NCBI GenBank assembly: GCA_900316455.1
Contig: ONCX01000007.1
Coordinates: 114,208 to 178,207 of the forward strand
Reading direction: 5' to 3'
DNA length: 64,000 nucleotides
DNA from: an uncultured Eubacteriales bacterium
GTDB taxonomy: Bacteria; Bacillota; Clostridia; Oscillospirales; Acutalibacteraceae
The notes below the pieces were generated by a model. It did not search any database and was not told where the DNA came from. It was given only the letters and a program-made list of their open reading frames with translations. This document shows positions 16,968-26,555 of the stretch, piece after piece (within the stretch, counting starts at the first letter, position 1; the number at the start of each line of letters is the position of its first letter). The translations under genes were made by a program, and so were the position numbers.

Positions 16968-18362
16968 TTATGTCATTATGTCGCGCAAATCCGCATCGAT
17001 ATAAAGTACGATTTCGGTAGCGTCTGTCACCTTGAATTGTTCGGCTGCGCCTATGCCGCATATCCACGCGATACAACCCTCTGATTCCAGAAGCGGAATT
17101 CTCCCGCGTATGTCCGGAGACAGTTTTTCCTCATTAAACAGCTTCTTCAGGCTCTTTGAGCAATTTCTTCCGGCTGGAGAAAAAATATCTCCTTCCCTCC
17201 GAAACCGAAATGCCGCTTTTTTTATTGTATCATAATCCAAACAATTTTTAAATATATTTTCATCATTCTTTTTATTTTTATTATTATTAAACAGTCCGAT
17301 AAATTTATTTTTATCAAGAACATACGTAAATATTTTCTGTCCGCAGGGTGTAATTATTTCCCCACGCAAAAAGTCAGCCTCCCAATTATTTCCACAAGCG
17401 TCAGCAACATGATGATCGGCTTTCTTTGCAAAGTATATACTATTATTGTATACTCTGAAAACATTGTCCATCGGAAGATTTACGCTGCCGGAACCGGCAT
17501 AAATTGAATCGCACATAGCTGCGACATGCTTCTGTTCGGGAATAATGCCGAGTCTCTCCGAACATATCATGATAACAGCACGGCTGAGAACAGGAGGTTC
17601 AGCGTTTAAAAGCTGCTCTGTACTGCCTGAAAAGAGAAAATCATCTGCAGCTTTTTTGGCAAATTCACAAATGAACCTGTCGTCTGAAGCGGCTGTTTCC
17701 GAAAGTCTGCCGATAGCCTCGTTAACCAATGGATTTAATTGGCGCATAAGCGGAAGTATCTGAAGCCGTATCTTGTTGCGGGCATAATCAGTTGATAGAT
17801 TCGTGGAATCAGTGACGTAGTCTATTCCATACCTTGCACAGTAGTCTTCAATGTCTGCTCTTTCACAGAATATAAGCGGACGAATAATATTGCCCCTTAC
17901 CGGCGGTATTCCTTTAAGTCCGTTGACGGAACACCCGCGTATTATGTGAAATAAAACTGTTTCCACCGAATCTGAAAGTGTATGAGCGGTTGCAATTTTT
18001 GCAGGACAGCCGGCTGCTTCCTCGGAAAAAATGCCGTAACGAATCTCCCTGCCGCACTGTTCAAGCCCTGTTCCCTTTTCTGCCGCAATAGACGGAATAT
18101 TTCTTTTGTATAAATGAAATTCAACGCCGATATCATTGCAGAATTTTTCAGCGAAAGCCGCATCACGCTCCGCTTCCTCACCGCGTATCATATGATTTAC
18201 GTGAACGGCTGTAATATTCAGCGAATATTCCTCACGAATGGAGCATAGAAAATGCAGCAGGGCGCATGAATCCGCGCCGCCGGACAAGCCGATGATCAGC
18301 CGATCGCCTTTTTTCAGCATATCGTAGCGTCTGATGGCAAGTCCGCATTTATCCTCCAGCAT
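16968..18362 (-). CDS. tilS: tRNA(Ile)-lysidine synthetase
   Basis: About 464 residues. The PP-loop LSGGADSCALLHFL is near residues 25-38, VNHMIRGEEAERD follows, and a C-terminal TilS substrate-binding domain ends near the stop. It changes C34 of the minor tRNA-Ile to lysidine so that AUA is read correctly, using ATP and lysine. Start ATG 18362 has GGAGG six bases upstream and overlaps the dnaB end by 14 bases; an upstream opening would overlap more. A lysine/asparagine-rich insert (about residues 355-375, seen at 17255-17290 as an A/T-rich tract) is an unusual low-complexity feature. Essential in nearly all bacteria. Confidence 0.93.
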   Translation of the reverse strand: MLEDKCGLAIRRYDMLKKGDRLIIGLSGGADSCALLHFLCSIREEYSLNITAVHVNHMIRGEEAERDAAFAEKFCNDIGVEFHLYKRNIPSIAAEKGTGLEQCGREIRYGIFSEEAAGCPAKIATAHTLSDSVETVLFHIIRGCSVNGLKGIPPVRGNIIRPLIFCERADIEDYCARYGIDYVTDSTNLSTDYARNKIRLQILPLMRQLNPLVNEAIGRLSETAASDDRFICEFAKKAADDFLFSGSTEQLLNAEPPVLSRAVIMICSERLGIIPEQKHVAAMCDSIYAGSGSVNLPMDNVFRVYNNSIYFAKKADHHVADACGNNWEADFLRGEIITPCGQKIFTYVLDKNKFIGLFNNNKNKKNDENIFKNCLDYDTIKKAAFRFRREGDIFSPAGRNCSKSLKKLFNEEKLSPDIRGRIPLLESEGCIAWICGIGAAEQFKVTDATEIVLYIDADLRDIMT

Positions 18363-19716
18363 AACTATCCTCCGCCGCAGTAAATCTTGTCGTTGCACCC
18401 GACCAGTGCAGAGGTATCTCGCATGTGCTTCCGTGTCGGTTTTTTGCTACCATGCAGACTGCGCGGCTCTGATCGACTTCTTCATTCTTATTTGAATCGG
18501 ACTGTTGATAATATCCCTCGCGGTAAAGAAAAAGAATTATATCAGCGTCCTGTTCTATTGAACCGGAATCACGCAGATCCGAAAGCATCGGCTTGTGACC
18601 TGTACGGGATTCAGTTGCGCGGTTGAGCTGCGAAAGGCATAGCACCGGAACCATAAGCTCCTTTGCAAGAATTTTTAGACCTCTTGTTATTTCGGAAATC
18701 TCCTGTACACGGTTGGCTATCTTTCCGTTGCCCATGAGCTGAAGATAGTCTATAATAACAAGTCCCACATCGCCTAATCGTCTCAGCTTGGCTTTCATTT
18801 CAGTAACCGAGATATTGCCCGCCTCATCTATGAAAATCGGCGTGCTATGAAGCTCGGACGCTGCCTGTGACAGTCTTACCCATTCGTCAGGGTTCAACCT
18901 CCCGTCTCTCAGCTTGTAGCCTTCAACTCCCGATTCAGTTGACAGCATTCTGAGTACAAGCTGTTCACGGGTCATTTCCAGAGAAAAAAATGCGACCTTT
19001 TTGCGATGGATAAGCGCAACATTTCGCGCGATATTAAGCGCAAAGCTTGATTTACCCATACCAGGACGCGCTGCGAGAAGTATCAGATCGGATTTATTGA
19101 GTCCTGATATTGTATCGTCGAGAGTCTTGATGCCTGTCGGAGTTCCGACAAATTCATCTCTTCTGTCAGAATTCATCAGCATAAGATGATCATACGCGGC
19201 TATCAGAACCTCGCTTATAGGCTTCAAGCCCTGACTGCCCCTGGAATTGGCTATTTCATATATACGCTGCTCTGAGCGGTCAAGCACTATTCGCGCGTCA
19301 TTCGTTTCATCGGAAGCGTCGTTGATTATTTCCTTCGCGGCAAGTATCAGCGAGCGCATTTCATATTTTTCCCGTATTATCTCCGCGTATGCTTCAACGT
19401 TGGAAACAGACGGAACGAGATTTGCAAGTGTAAAGAGATATTGCTTGCCAGCTTCTTCCGTGAATACACCTATGCCTACAAGCTCATTAAGAACCGTGAT
19501 AATGTCAACCGGAGATCCCGAACGGAAAAGCCTGTGCATTGCGGAAAATATCTCGCGGTGATTTTCATTGTAAAAGTACTCGGGGCGAACTATGTCGAGA
19601 ATGCGGTTTAGACAGTCGGAATCAAGCAGAACTGCGCCAAGAACCGATTGCTCCGCTTCATTATTAGCAGGGAGAACCGTCTGCCTTTCAGAATCAGCAC
19701 TTGTTATGTTTTCCAA
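18349..19716 (-). CDS. dnaB: Replicative DNA helicase DnaB
   Basis: A 455-residue hexameric helicase. The N-terminal collar (about 15-115, NNEAEQSVLGAVLLDSDCL) is followed by a linker and a RecA-like domain: Walker A ARPGMGKSSFALNIA near residues 218-232, Walker B LVIIDYLQLM, and the DnaB motif SQLNRATESR and LRDSGSIEQDADIILFLYR. The start is TTG 19716 with a rather distant GGGG; no better start is in frame. In the usual Firmicutes block it follows gdpP-rplI, as here. Called dnaC in Bacillus. Confidence 0.96.
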   Translation of the reverse strand: MENITSADSERQTVLPANNEAEQSVLGAVLLDSDCLNRILDIVRPEYFYNENHREIFSAMHRLFRSGSPVDIITVLNELVGIGVFTEEAGKQYLFTLANLVPSVSNVEAYAEIIREKYEMRSLILAAKEIINDASDETNDARIVLDRSEQRIYEIANSRGSQGLKPISEVLIAAYDHLMLMNSDRRDEFVGTPTGIKTLDDTISGLNKSDLILLAARPGMGKSSFALNIARNVALIHRKKVAFFSLEMTREQLVLRMLSTESGVEGYKLRDGRLNPDEWVRLSQAASELHSTPIFIDEAGNISVTEMKAKLRRLGDVGLVIIDYLQLMGNGKIANRVQEISEITRGLKILAKELMVPVLCLSQLNRATESRTGHKPMLSDLRDSGSIEQDADIILFLYREGYYQQSDSNKNEEVDQSRAVCMVAKNRHGSTCEIPLHWSGATTRFTAAEDSYAGG

Positions 19717-19815
19717 ACTCTTATACTCGCCCCTTTCACTGAAATTTTGTATTCACTCACGTTTTACACGTCAGCAAAGTTGTGTAAAGCTTATAGGCTT
19801 TATATACGCTTTACA

Positions 19816-20262
19816 TCACTCTCTGACAACTTCAATGTTGACATTTGCGGTTATTCCGGTGTAAAGCTTTACTTCGCACTCAAATGTGCCGAATGTTTTT
19901 ATATCAGAATGAAGCGTAACCTTCTTTTTGTCGATATCAAGCCCGTACTGAGAATTGAGAACCTCAACTATCTCCTTTGGAGTTATCGAGCCGAACAGCT
20001 TTCCGCTCTGTCCAGCCTTTCCGACTATTTTTACGGTTTTTCCATGGATCTTTGCTTTTTTCGCCTCTGCAGCGGCTTTCTCCTCCGCGAGTCGGTATGC
20101 AGCGGAGCTTTCCCTGTTAGACTTTTCGCTGAGAGCCTGAGCGTTTGCCTCGACAGCTAATTTACGTGGAAACAGAAAATTTCTGGCGTAGCCGTCTGAA
20201 ACATTTACCAGATCGCCCTTTTTGCCTGTTCCTTTAACGTCTTGATTGAGTATAACCTTCAA
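19816..20262 (-). CDS. rplI: 50S ribosomal protein L9
   Basis: 148 residues, the standard length. The N-terminal domain ([29 protein letters not shown] split across the rRNA-binding face), a long connecting helix rich in A/E/K (about 48-75) and the C-terminal domain with [14 protein letters not shown] are all seen. Start: TTG 20262 preceded by AGAGAGGAAAG at seven bases, giving the family N-terminus (M)KVIL; a frame opening seven codons earlier would add an atypical leader. Lies between gdpP (27 bp) and dnaB. Confidence 0.96.
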   Translation of the reverse strand: MKVILNQDVKGTGKKGDLVNVSDGYARNFLFPRKLAVEANAQALSEKSNRESSAAYRLAEEKAAAEAKKAKIHGKTVKIVGKAGQSGKLFGSITPKEIVEVLNSQYGLDIDKKKVTLHSDIKTFGTFECEVKLYTGITANVNIEVVRE

Positions 20263-20289
20263 ATTACATCTTTCCTCTCTCAAAAAATA

Positions 20290-22299
20290 TTATGATATTG
20301 CGTTAGCCGAAGTCAAATCCCTCACCTGCTCGGTACGGAATTCGTCTATGGCGGATTTAACCTTGTCAATTGCGTCCTCTATGGTTGTCTCATTAAGCTG
20401 CGCCGCCGCCATTGTCATATGTCCGCCGCCGCCAAGCTTTTCCATGACAAGCTGAACGTTGAATTTTCCAAGAGAACGCGCTGAAATATTTATCTGATTT
20501 CCCATGACATATAGTACGAACGACGCCGTTACACCGTTTATATTCAGAAGTTCGTCCGCGGCCTGTGACGCGATAACCCTTATCCCCTCGACTTCCTCAG
20601 GCGCAATTGAAATGGCACAGTCGCCATAAAGCCTTGCGGATGAAACAAGCTGGGATTTTTCAATGTAGGTCTGGAGTGAACCAGAGAAGAAACGCTTGAC
20701 CTCAATGGTATCCGCGCCTCTGCGCCGCAGATAGGCTGCAGCCTCGAATGTTCTTGCGCCGGTCTTCAGCACAAAGCTCTTGGTGTCCAGCATAATTCCG
20801 GACAGAAGAGCCTCCGCTTCCGGACGGGCTATAGCTGTTTCATGCATGTAGGGCGCAAGCTCGGTAACCATTTCGCATGTAGATGAAGCGTAGGGTTCAT
20901 GGAAGAATATGACTGAATTTTGTATTCTCTTGACCGACAGTCTGTGGTGATCTATTGTGACAACGGTTGAAGCTGCGTTGTATACCGCTTTGCTTTCTAT
21001 AACGTCAGGCGAATGAGTGTCCACAATAATCAGAAGTGAATTGTCTGTCATAGCGTCGAGCGCAACGTCAGGATTAATAAACCAAGCGACATTCTTTGTA
21101 TCGCGATAGGAATTAATTAGAGGTAAAGCAAGCGTCGCCGTTTCGTCCACAACAATATTGACGGTACGTTGGGAATTGCTGTTAAGAGCGTCAATAATTG
21201 CCGCAAGTCCTATAGCCGCGCCAATTGCGTCCAAATCCGAAAATCTATGTCCCATAATAAAGCACTTATCTGCCGTATTGATGAGTTCAACCAATGCCTG
21301 AGCGATCATTCTTGTCCTGACCTTGCTCTGCTTCTCGACTGACTTTGACACTCCTCCATAGAATGAGTAACCATCCGCGTCCTTAACGGCGGCTTGATCC
21401 CCGCCGCGTCCAAGCGCCATTTCAAGCGCCTGATTAGCCCAGAATTCACATTCGCTGAAATTATCCCCGCCATGTCCAACGCCTATTGAAAGCGTGACAG
21501 GATTTCCGCCTTCAATAACAATCTTTCTCGCTTCATTCAGCACGGAAAAACGCGAGGAGATTATTTTTTGCAAATACTGCTCTTCCACCAGAATGAAGCT
21601 GCGGTCGCGGGCGTTTATCCTGCAAATGCTGCTGCAGCCCTCCACCCATTTTGTAAGCAGAGATTCAAGTGTGGAAATAACGCGTACACGCTCGTTTTCG
21701 CGCACCTTTAGCAGCTCTTCCTCGTTGTCAAATACAATAAGAATGACTGCGGGACGACTGACGTTATAAAGATTTTCCGTTTTCTTGAGTTCTGTTATGT
21801 CGCTGAAATACAACACAAACTGCTCTGAATCCTCGATTTCGTGCATTCCGATAGATACGGAATACACTTTTTTCTCTTTCTTAATTTCTATTTTGTTATT
21901 TGCCGAAAGCCATTCATCGTCAAATCCCTTGAAAACCCTCGGCAGCTTAACTCCCTGAGCGTCTGCCCCAAGAAGAATTACTTCACGAAAAAGCTCGTTG
22001 TACCACACGATTTCTCCGGATTTAGTAACAGTGACGACCGGAGTGGGTATGTTATTCAGCGCGTCCTTATTAGAAGTATCGAGCGACTGAGCAACCTGCA
22101 GGACATATTTATACACGCTCTGCCTTATAACTCCTGAAAACAGGATCGAAAGCCCCACAGCGGTAGCGCAGATAATGATAGCGATAATTTTAAGACCCAT
22201 TCCGGGTTCCATGAAGTAAATAAGCATCAGCAGCAGGAGAAGCAAGCCAAGCTGAATATATGAATAAGGCGTAAGAAGCCAGTATTTATTATTTTTCAT
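20290..22299 (-). CDS. gdpP: Cyclic-di-AMP phosphodiesterase GdpP
   Basis: About 669 residues. Two membrane helices near residues 10-55; a PAS-like domain (about 75-165); a degenerate GGDEF domain (about 165-295) with weak signature; then DHH (MGHRFSDLDAIGAAIGL, IVDTHSPD, VVTIDHHR) and DHHA1 with LGGGGHMTMAAA at the C-terminus. It hydrolyses c-di-AMP to pApA at the membrane, tuning potassium/osmotic and wall homeostasis. Start ATG 22299 is preceded by GGTGGTG; a longer opening is unlikely. Followed by rplI-dnaB, the classical neighbourhood. Confidence 0.95.
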   Translation of the reverse strand: MKNNKYWLLTPYSYIQLGLLLLLLMLIYFMEPGMGLKIIAIIICATAVGLSILFSGVIRQSVYKYVLQVAQSLDTSNKDALNNIPTPVVTVTKSGEIVWYNELFREVILLGADAQGVKLPRVFKGFDDEWLSANNKIEIKKEKKVYSVSIGMHEIEDSEQFVLYFSDITELKKTENLYNVSRPAVILIVFDNEEELLKVRENERVRVISTLESLLTKWVEGCSSICRINARDRSFILVEEQYLQKIISSRFSVLNEARKIVIEGGNPVTLSIGVGHGGDNFSECEFWANQALEMALGRGGDQAAVKDADGYSFYGGVSKSVEKQSKVRTRMIAQALVELINTADKCFIMGHRFSDLDAIGAAIGLAAIIDALNSNSQRTVNIVVDETATLALPLINSYRDTKNVAWFINPDVALDAMTDNSLLIIVDTHSPDVIESKAVYNAASTVVTIDHHRLSVKRIQNSVIFFHEPYASSTCEMVTELAPYMHETAIARPEAEALLSGIMLDTKSFVLKTGARTFEAAAYLRRRGADTIEVKRFFSGSLQTYIEKSQLVSSARLYGDCAISIAPEEVEGIRVIASQAADELLNINGVTASFVLYVMGNQINISARSLGKFNVQLVMEKLGGGGHMTMAAAQLNETTIEDAIDKVKSAIDEFRTEQVRDLTSANAIS

Positions 22300-22394
22300 C
22301 AAATCACCACCGTGATTACTATGACGCGGCAAGATTAAACGCCGGAATTTCCGCGCCGTATGTCATAAACATAACGGTATTATAATTAAATCCG

Positions 22395-24347
22395 TCATAC
22401 CTCCATGATTATAGGAAGAATCATCGGACTGCGTTTTGTCCGTTCGTAAATGAATTTTGAAAGATCGTCCCGCACCCGATTTTTTATTGTTGACCACTCG
22501 CGAATTCCCTCGTCGAAGCAATCTTCCAAGGCGTTTGAAGCTATCCTGCGGGCTTCATCAAGCAATGGCTCCGCGTCCCGCACATAGACAAATCCCCTCG
22601 AAACAATATCCGGTCCTGCGACACTCAGCCCAGCGTCGGAGCTTATTGCCATAACAACTATTATCAGACCGTCCTGACCCAGATGCTTGCGGTCGCGCAG
22701 TACAACGCTTCCCACATCTCCCACGCCAAGTCCGTCCACAAGAACCTTACCGCTCGGAACAGTGCCGATTTTTTTCAGATGATCGTCGCAGACCTCCACG
22801 CAGTCGCCGAGATCAGCAATGCAAACATTATCGGACGGAATACCGACTGCTCTCGCAAGTCCCGCATGCTTGAGAAGGTGTTTTTGTTCGCCGTGAACAG
22901 GTATAAAATACTTTGGCTTGACAAGACCAAGCATAAGTTTAAGCTCTTCCTGACAGGCGTGTCCGGAAACATGCACATCGTACATTTTTTCGTATACAAC
23001 GTCACATTTGTGCTTTAAAAGTTCATTGACTACATTGCCGACATTCTTCTCATTTCCGGGAATCGGGTTTGCAGAGATGATTATGAAATCGTCAGGACCT
23101 ATTTCAACCTGTCTGTGATCTGAAAATGCCATTCTGGTCAGTGCGCTCATTGGCTCGCCCTGACTTCCGGTTGTAATAAGAACGACCTTATTATTTGGAT
23201 ATCTGTTAAGCATTGAAATATCTATCATTACCCCTTCGGGAACATTAAGATATCCAAGCTCCTTAGAAATGCTGACCGCGTTGATCATGCTCCGTCCGCT
23301 TACGGCAACCTTTCTGCCGAATTTATAGGCGTAGTCAATTATCTGCTGTATTCTGTAAATATTCGAGGCAAATGTCGCAATAATAATGCGCTTGTTTTTT
23401 GCTGATTCGCTTTGAAAAAGCGTGTTGAATGATTCGCCTACTGTGCGTTCGCTCATGGTAAAGCCCGGACGTTCAGCGTTGGTGGAATCCGCCATCATAC
23501 AAAGCACGCCTTCCTTGCCGAGCTGGGCGAATCTGCCGAGATCAATCATGCCTCCGTTTATCGGAGTCGAGTCTATCTTGAAATCGCCCGTGTGAACAAT
23601 GGTTCCTCCAGGTGTATGAATTGCAAATCCCACCGCGTCAGGTATCGAGTGGTTCACATTTATGAATTCCACTCCAAAGCAGCCAACATCAATGGTTTGT
23701 CCCGCCGAAACAACATGCAGCTTTGCGGAATCGAGCAGACGATGCTCTCTCAGCTTTCCTTCCACAAGTCCGAGCGTCAGCCTTGTGCCATATATCGGAA
23801 GATTCATCTTCCTGAGCAGGTACGGCAGTGAGCCTATGTGATCCTCGTGTCCGTGTGTCAGAAAAATGCCCTTTATATTGTCAACCTTTTGTTCCAGATA
23901 GGTAAAATCGGGTATCACAAGATCCACGCCCAGCATGGTGTCGTCCGGAAACGCCATGCCGCAGTCAACGATTATCGCCTCTTCGCCGTATTCAAACATT
24001 GTGATATTCTTGCCGATCTCATTCAGACCGCCTATAAATGATATCCTGACAGGCAGCGCAGCCGGTGCCGCCGTCTGATGCTGAAATCGACCGTAACCGT
24101 TCTTTTTGAAACCGTTGTAATTATACGTGCGTCTCACCGTCACATCAGCCGGAATTCCTTCCTTGTCTCCATTTTGATGTCTTGGAAATGATTTTCCCGT
24201 TGATTTAGTCTGAAACGTTCCCTTATTGTATCTTTGCGGATCCGAACGGTCAGATGACTTTCCGCTTGAAGCATAGCCGTGCTTCACAGTATTATGTGAA
24301 GTATCACGGGAAGTGTTTTTTCTGTTTTTCTTGTTTTTTTGCTCCAC
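22395..24347 (-). CDS. rnj: Ribonuclease J with long basic N-terminal tail
   Basis: A 650-residue metallo-beta-lactamase/beta-CASP ribonuclease. The core starts near residue 98 (VRISFIGGLNEIGKN) with the metal motif LTHGHEDHIGSLPYLL, then VDCGMAFPD and, later, the beta-CASP part and C-terminal dimer domain. Family members are about 555 residues; the extra 95 N-terminal residues are rich in K, R, S, T, N and G and probably disordered and RNA-binding. Start GTG 24347 lies seven bases after GGAGG. RNase J does 5'-to-3' exonucleolytic and endonucleolytic decay and matures 16S rRNA. Has its own strong promoter and a leader of about 150 nt. Confidence 0.95.
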   Translation of the reverse strand: MEQKNKKNRKNTSRDTSHNTVKHGYASSGKSSDRSDPQRYNKGTFQTKSTGKSFPRHQNGDKEGIPADVTVRRTYNYNGFKKNGYGRFQHQTAAPAALPVRISFIGGLNEIGKNITMFEYGEEAIIVDCGMAFPDDTMLGVDLVIPDFTYLEQKVDNIKGIFLTHGHEDHIGSLPYLLRKMNLPIYGTRLTLGLVEGKLREHRLLDSAKLHVVSAGQTIDVGCFGVEFINVNHSIPDAVGFAIHTPGGTIVHTGDFKIDSTPINGGMIDLGRFAQLGKEGVLCMMADSTNAERPGFTMSERTVGESFNTLFQSESAKNKRIIIATFASNIYRIQQIIDYAYKFGRKVAVSGRSMINAVSISKELGYLNVPEGVMIDISMLNRYPNNKVVLITTGSQGEPMSALTRMAFSDHRQVEIGPDDFIIISANPIPGNEKNVGNVVNELLKHKCDVVYEKMYDVHVSGHACQEELKLMLGLVKPKYFIPVHGEQKHLLKHAGLARAVGIPSDNVCIADLGDCVEVCDDHLKKIGTVPSGKVLVDGLGVGDVGSVVLRDRKHLGQDGLIIVVMAISSDAGLSVAGPDIVSRGFVYVRDAEPLLDEARRIASNALEDCFDEGIREWSTIKNRVRDDLSKFIYERTKRSPMILPIIMEV

Positions 24348-24508
24348 AAATAAACCTCCATATTATTATTTTTTATATTATTGAATTGCAAAATTATTCA
24401 CAATAAAATGCAATGCTATACATGTTAAAAAGAGCCTGTCTCGTAAAGTGACGAAAACAAGCCGATTATTTCACCTGCATTGAATTTTTCCGAACACATT
24501 ATTATAGT
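24348..24508 (-). other. Untranslated leader of rnj
   Basis: About 155 nt between the predicted transcription start and the GTG. No ORF. It contains an AT-rich 3' half and a stretch that could fold (GGCTTGTTTTCGTC ... GACAGGCTC). RNase transcripts are often self-controlled through their leaders, but no conserved element was recognised. Confidence 0.4.
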
Positions 24509-24537
24509 ATAATACATTAATTTTCCAATTTTGTCAA
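24509..24537 (-). promoter_or_regulatory. Strong promoter of rnj
   Basis: Minus strand: consensus TTGACA, exactly 17 bases, TATTAT. About 160 bp upstream of the rnj start. Confidence 0.8.
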
Positions 24538-24582
24538 CTCCGTAAATCTGAATATATTTTAAATATTACATAAAACCTGATT

Positions 24583-25272
24583 TCACCCTGTAAGGGCGTC
24601 AATACAGCAGGAAAGCATTAGTCCTGACACAAATCCTATTGCGGATATTCCGGACTTATTTTTAATGCTGTTGATAAATTCAACTAAAAGCGCACTGCAT
24701 CCAAGCGCAATAAGCAAAGGCGCCGTAATATATTCCGATGAATTTACAAACATCGCTAAAAACATTTCCGTAGCAAAACAACCAGCCGCACAAACGGCGC
24801 TGAATGCCGCAAGAATTGTTGCGTTCGTTACCTCTGTTTCCTTTCCGATTACATAGACGGCACAGGAAAGCAGAGCAAGCTCTCCCCCGTTTCCTACAAC
24901 AAACGCTCCTGCGTCCGGAATAACATTAAAGTCATGTGTCAGCCACTTCCCTGTGCATATCATTATTATACAAATTGTCGGAAGATATTTTTTGTTATTA
25001 TTTTTTCGTAACACTCTGTCAAATTCTGTAAATAAAATAATTCCAAACAGAATCACCGAGGATTCAATGAGCAATCCCACGCTTACTCCAACCGTCACGG
25101 CAAATCCCCAACCGCATTCCACAACAATACTCTTGACAATTGTGTAAATAATTATTCCGAGAGAAGCAGAGAAAATAGCATTCTGACCGCGAAAACGGCA
25201 AACAAACGGCGAGAACACCATAATTAACGCCGCGGAAAGAGAGTTGACGGCGGCAGAATATCTTAATTCCAT
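24583..25272 (-). CDS. Unknown integral membrane protein, about 7 helices
   Basis: 229 residues, not recognised. The hydrophobic profile suggests seven helices: about 8-26, 32-50, 56-84, 98-112, 118-142, 150-178 and 205-226. Weakly polar spots are a central CTGKWLTHDFNVIPDAGAFVVGNGGE segment (given here as split blocks CTGKWLTHDF and NVIPDAGAFVVGNGG) that sits between helices and may be a re-entrant or active region. No signal peptide, no known motif. It is transcribed toward rnj and away from the aminotransferase pseudogene. The G/A-packed helices resemble small transporters or rhomboid-like folds only in a general way; I do not assign a function. Confidence 0.75.
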   Translation of the reverse strand: MELRYSAAVNSLSAALIMVFSPFVCRFRGQNAIFSASLGIIIYTIVKSIVVECGWGFAVTVGVSVGLLIESSVILFGIILFTEFDRVLRKNNNKKYLPTICIIMICTGKWLTHDFNVIPDAGAFVVGNGGELALLSCAVYVIGKETEVTNATILAAFSAVCAAGCFATEMFLAMFVNSSEYITAPLLIALGCSALLVEFINSIKNKSGISAIGFVSGLMLSCCIDALTG

Positions 25273-25350
25273 AAACTCAGCACCTTTGAATAATTGAGTG
25301 TCATTATTTCAAGTGATAAATGAATTTTTTGTTTGTTTTTACAAATACTA

Positions 25351-25379
25351 TTGATTTATTTATTTTATTCTGATATAAT
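25351..25379 (+). promoter_or_regulatory. Promoter of the aminotransferase pseudogene and GH13 gene
   Basis: TTGATT, 17 bases, TATAAT, with TGA immediately before the -10. Located 45 bp before ATG 25425. Confidence 0.75.
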
Positions 25380-25424
25380 TAATCTAAATTTTTATTGACT
25401 AAAAAAGAAACGGTGGCAATTCCA

Positions 25425-26541
25425 ATGATAAATCCAAATTATAAAGCGCTTCTCAGCGGCAAATCAATTATCCGCGAACTGAGCGAATACGCAACCGAAC
25501 GCGGCAGAGAAATCGGCTATGAAAATGTGTTTGACTACAGTCTTGGCAATCCGAGCGTTCCCTGTCCGGTTTCGTTTACCGATACTATGCTCGAACTCCT
25601 GAGGGACAGCGACCCTGTAACGATTCACGGCTACAGTCCGTCACTCGGAATTCAGCAGGTCAGACAAGCTGTCGCTGAAAGTCTTAACCGCCGCTTTGGT
25701 ACATGCTATGATACAAAGCATATTTTTATGACATGCGGAGCCGCAGGCGCCGTTGCACATGCCGTCCGCTGCGTTACCGTTCCTGGCGACGAAGTGTTGA
25801 CATTCGCGCCGTTCTTTCCGGAATACACGCAATATGTAAACCAGACCGGCGCTATACTGAAGGTTGTTCCGGCAAACACGGAAACCTTCCAGATCAATTT
25901 TGACGCTTTTGAAGAAATGCTCACTGAAAGGGTTGCGGCTGTTCTCATCAACACTCCGAATAATCCCTCCGGCATTGTCTACACAACAGAGACCATCACA
26001 CGTCTCGCCGACGTTCTCCGCCGTAAACAAAAGCAATACGGACACGATATCTTCCTTATAAGCGACGAGCCTTACCGCGAGATTGTTTTTGAGGGAGTGG
26101 ATTCTCGGCTACATTGCCGTAAATCCAAATGCTACCGACGCGGATATAATTGCTGTCATATGCGGTCAGATAAGCAGGGGAATCGGACATAACTGCCCTC
26201 CATCTATTATTCAGTTAGCAGTTTCAAGGGTACTCGATCAAACAAGCGATCTATCAGTCTATGAAACAAATATGAATTTAATCTACAATAAGTTGATTGA
26301 CTTAGGTTTTACGGTCGTAAAGCCAGGCGGAACCTTCTACATTTTCCCCAAGGCGCTCGAAGACGACGCGAACGTTTTTTGCATGAAGGCAAAGAAATAC
26401 GATCTGATTTTGGTTCCCGCTGACAATTTCGGCTGCGCAGGATATTTCCGCATGGCATATTGTATCGGAACCGAAAAAGTTATCCGCAGTCTTGATGTGC
26501 TTGAAAAATTCGTAAAGACAGAATATCCTGAAAAATATTAA
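25425..26541 (+). pseudogene. Class I/II aminotransferase, internally deleted and frameshifted
   Basis: A PLP-dependent aminotransferase in two pieces. The first frame runs from ATG 25425 (GGTGG upstream) through FDYSLGNPSVPCP, NTPNNPSGIVY and ISDEPYREIVFEGV, then goes out of frame at about 26103. The second frame resumes at GYIAVNPNATDADI and continues to the normal end at 26541. Relatives have about 27 more residues between EGV and GYI, including the segment SFSKSLSLPGER that carries the Schiff-base lysine. The remaining parts total about 371 residues against about 400 for the family. Loss of that lysine plus the frameshift makes an active enzyme impossible. The promoter and the downstream gene remain intact. 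Could be an assembly collapse, but no repeat explains one. Confidence 0.88.
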
Positions 26542-26555
26542 GGAAGTGACTATAA

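Noticed and set aside
19782-19871. Repeated GCTTTACA / TGTAAAGC sequences near the end of rplI as a regulatory site
   Set aside because: Partly coding and only short; may be a weak hairpin after rplI but no T run.
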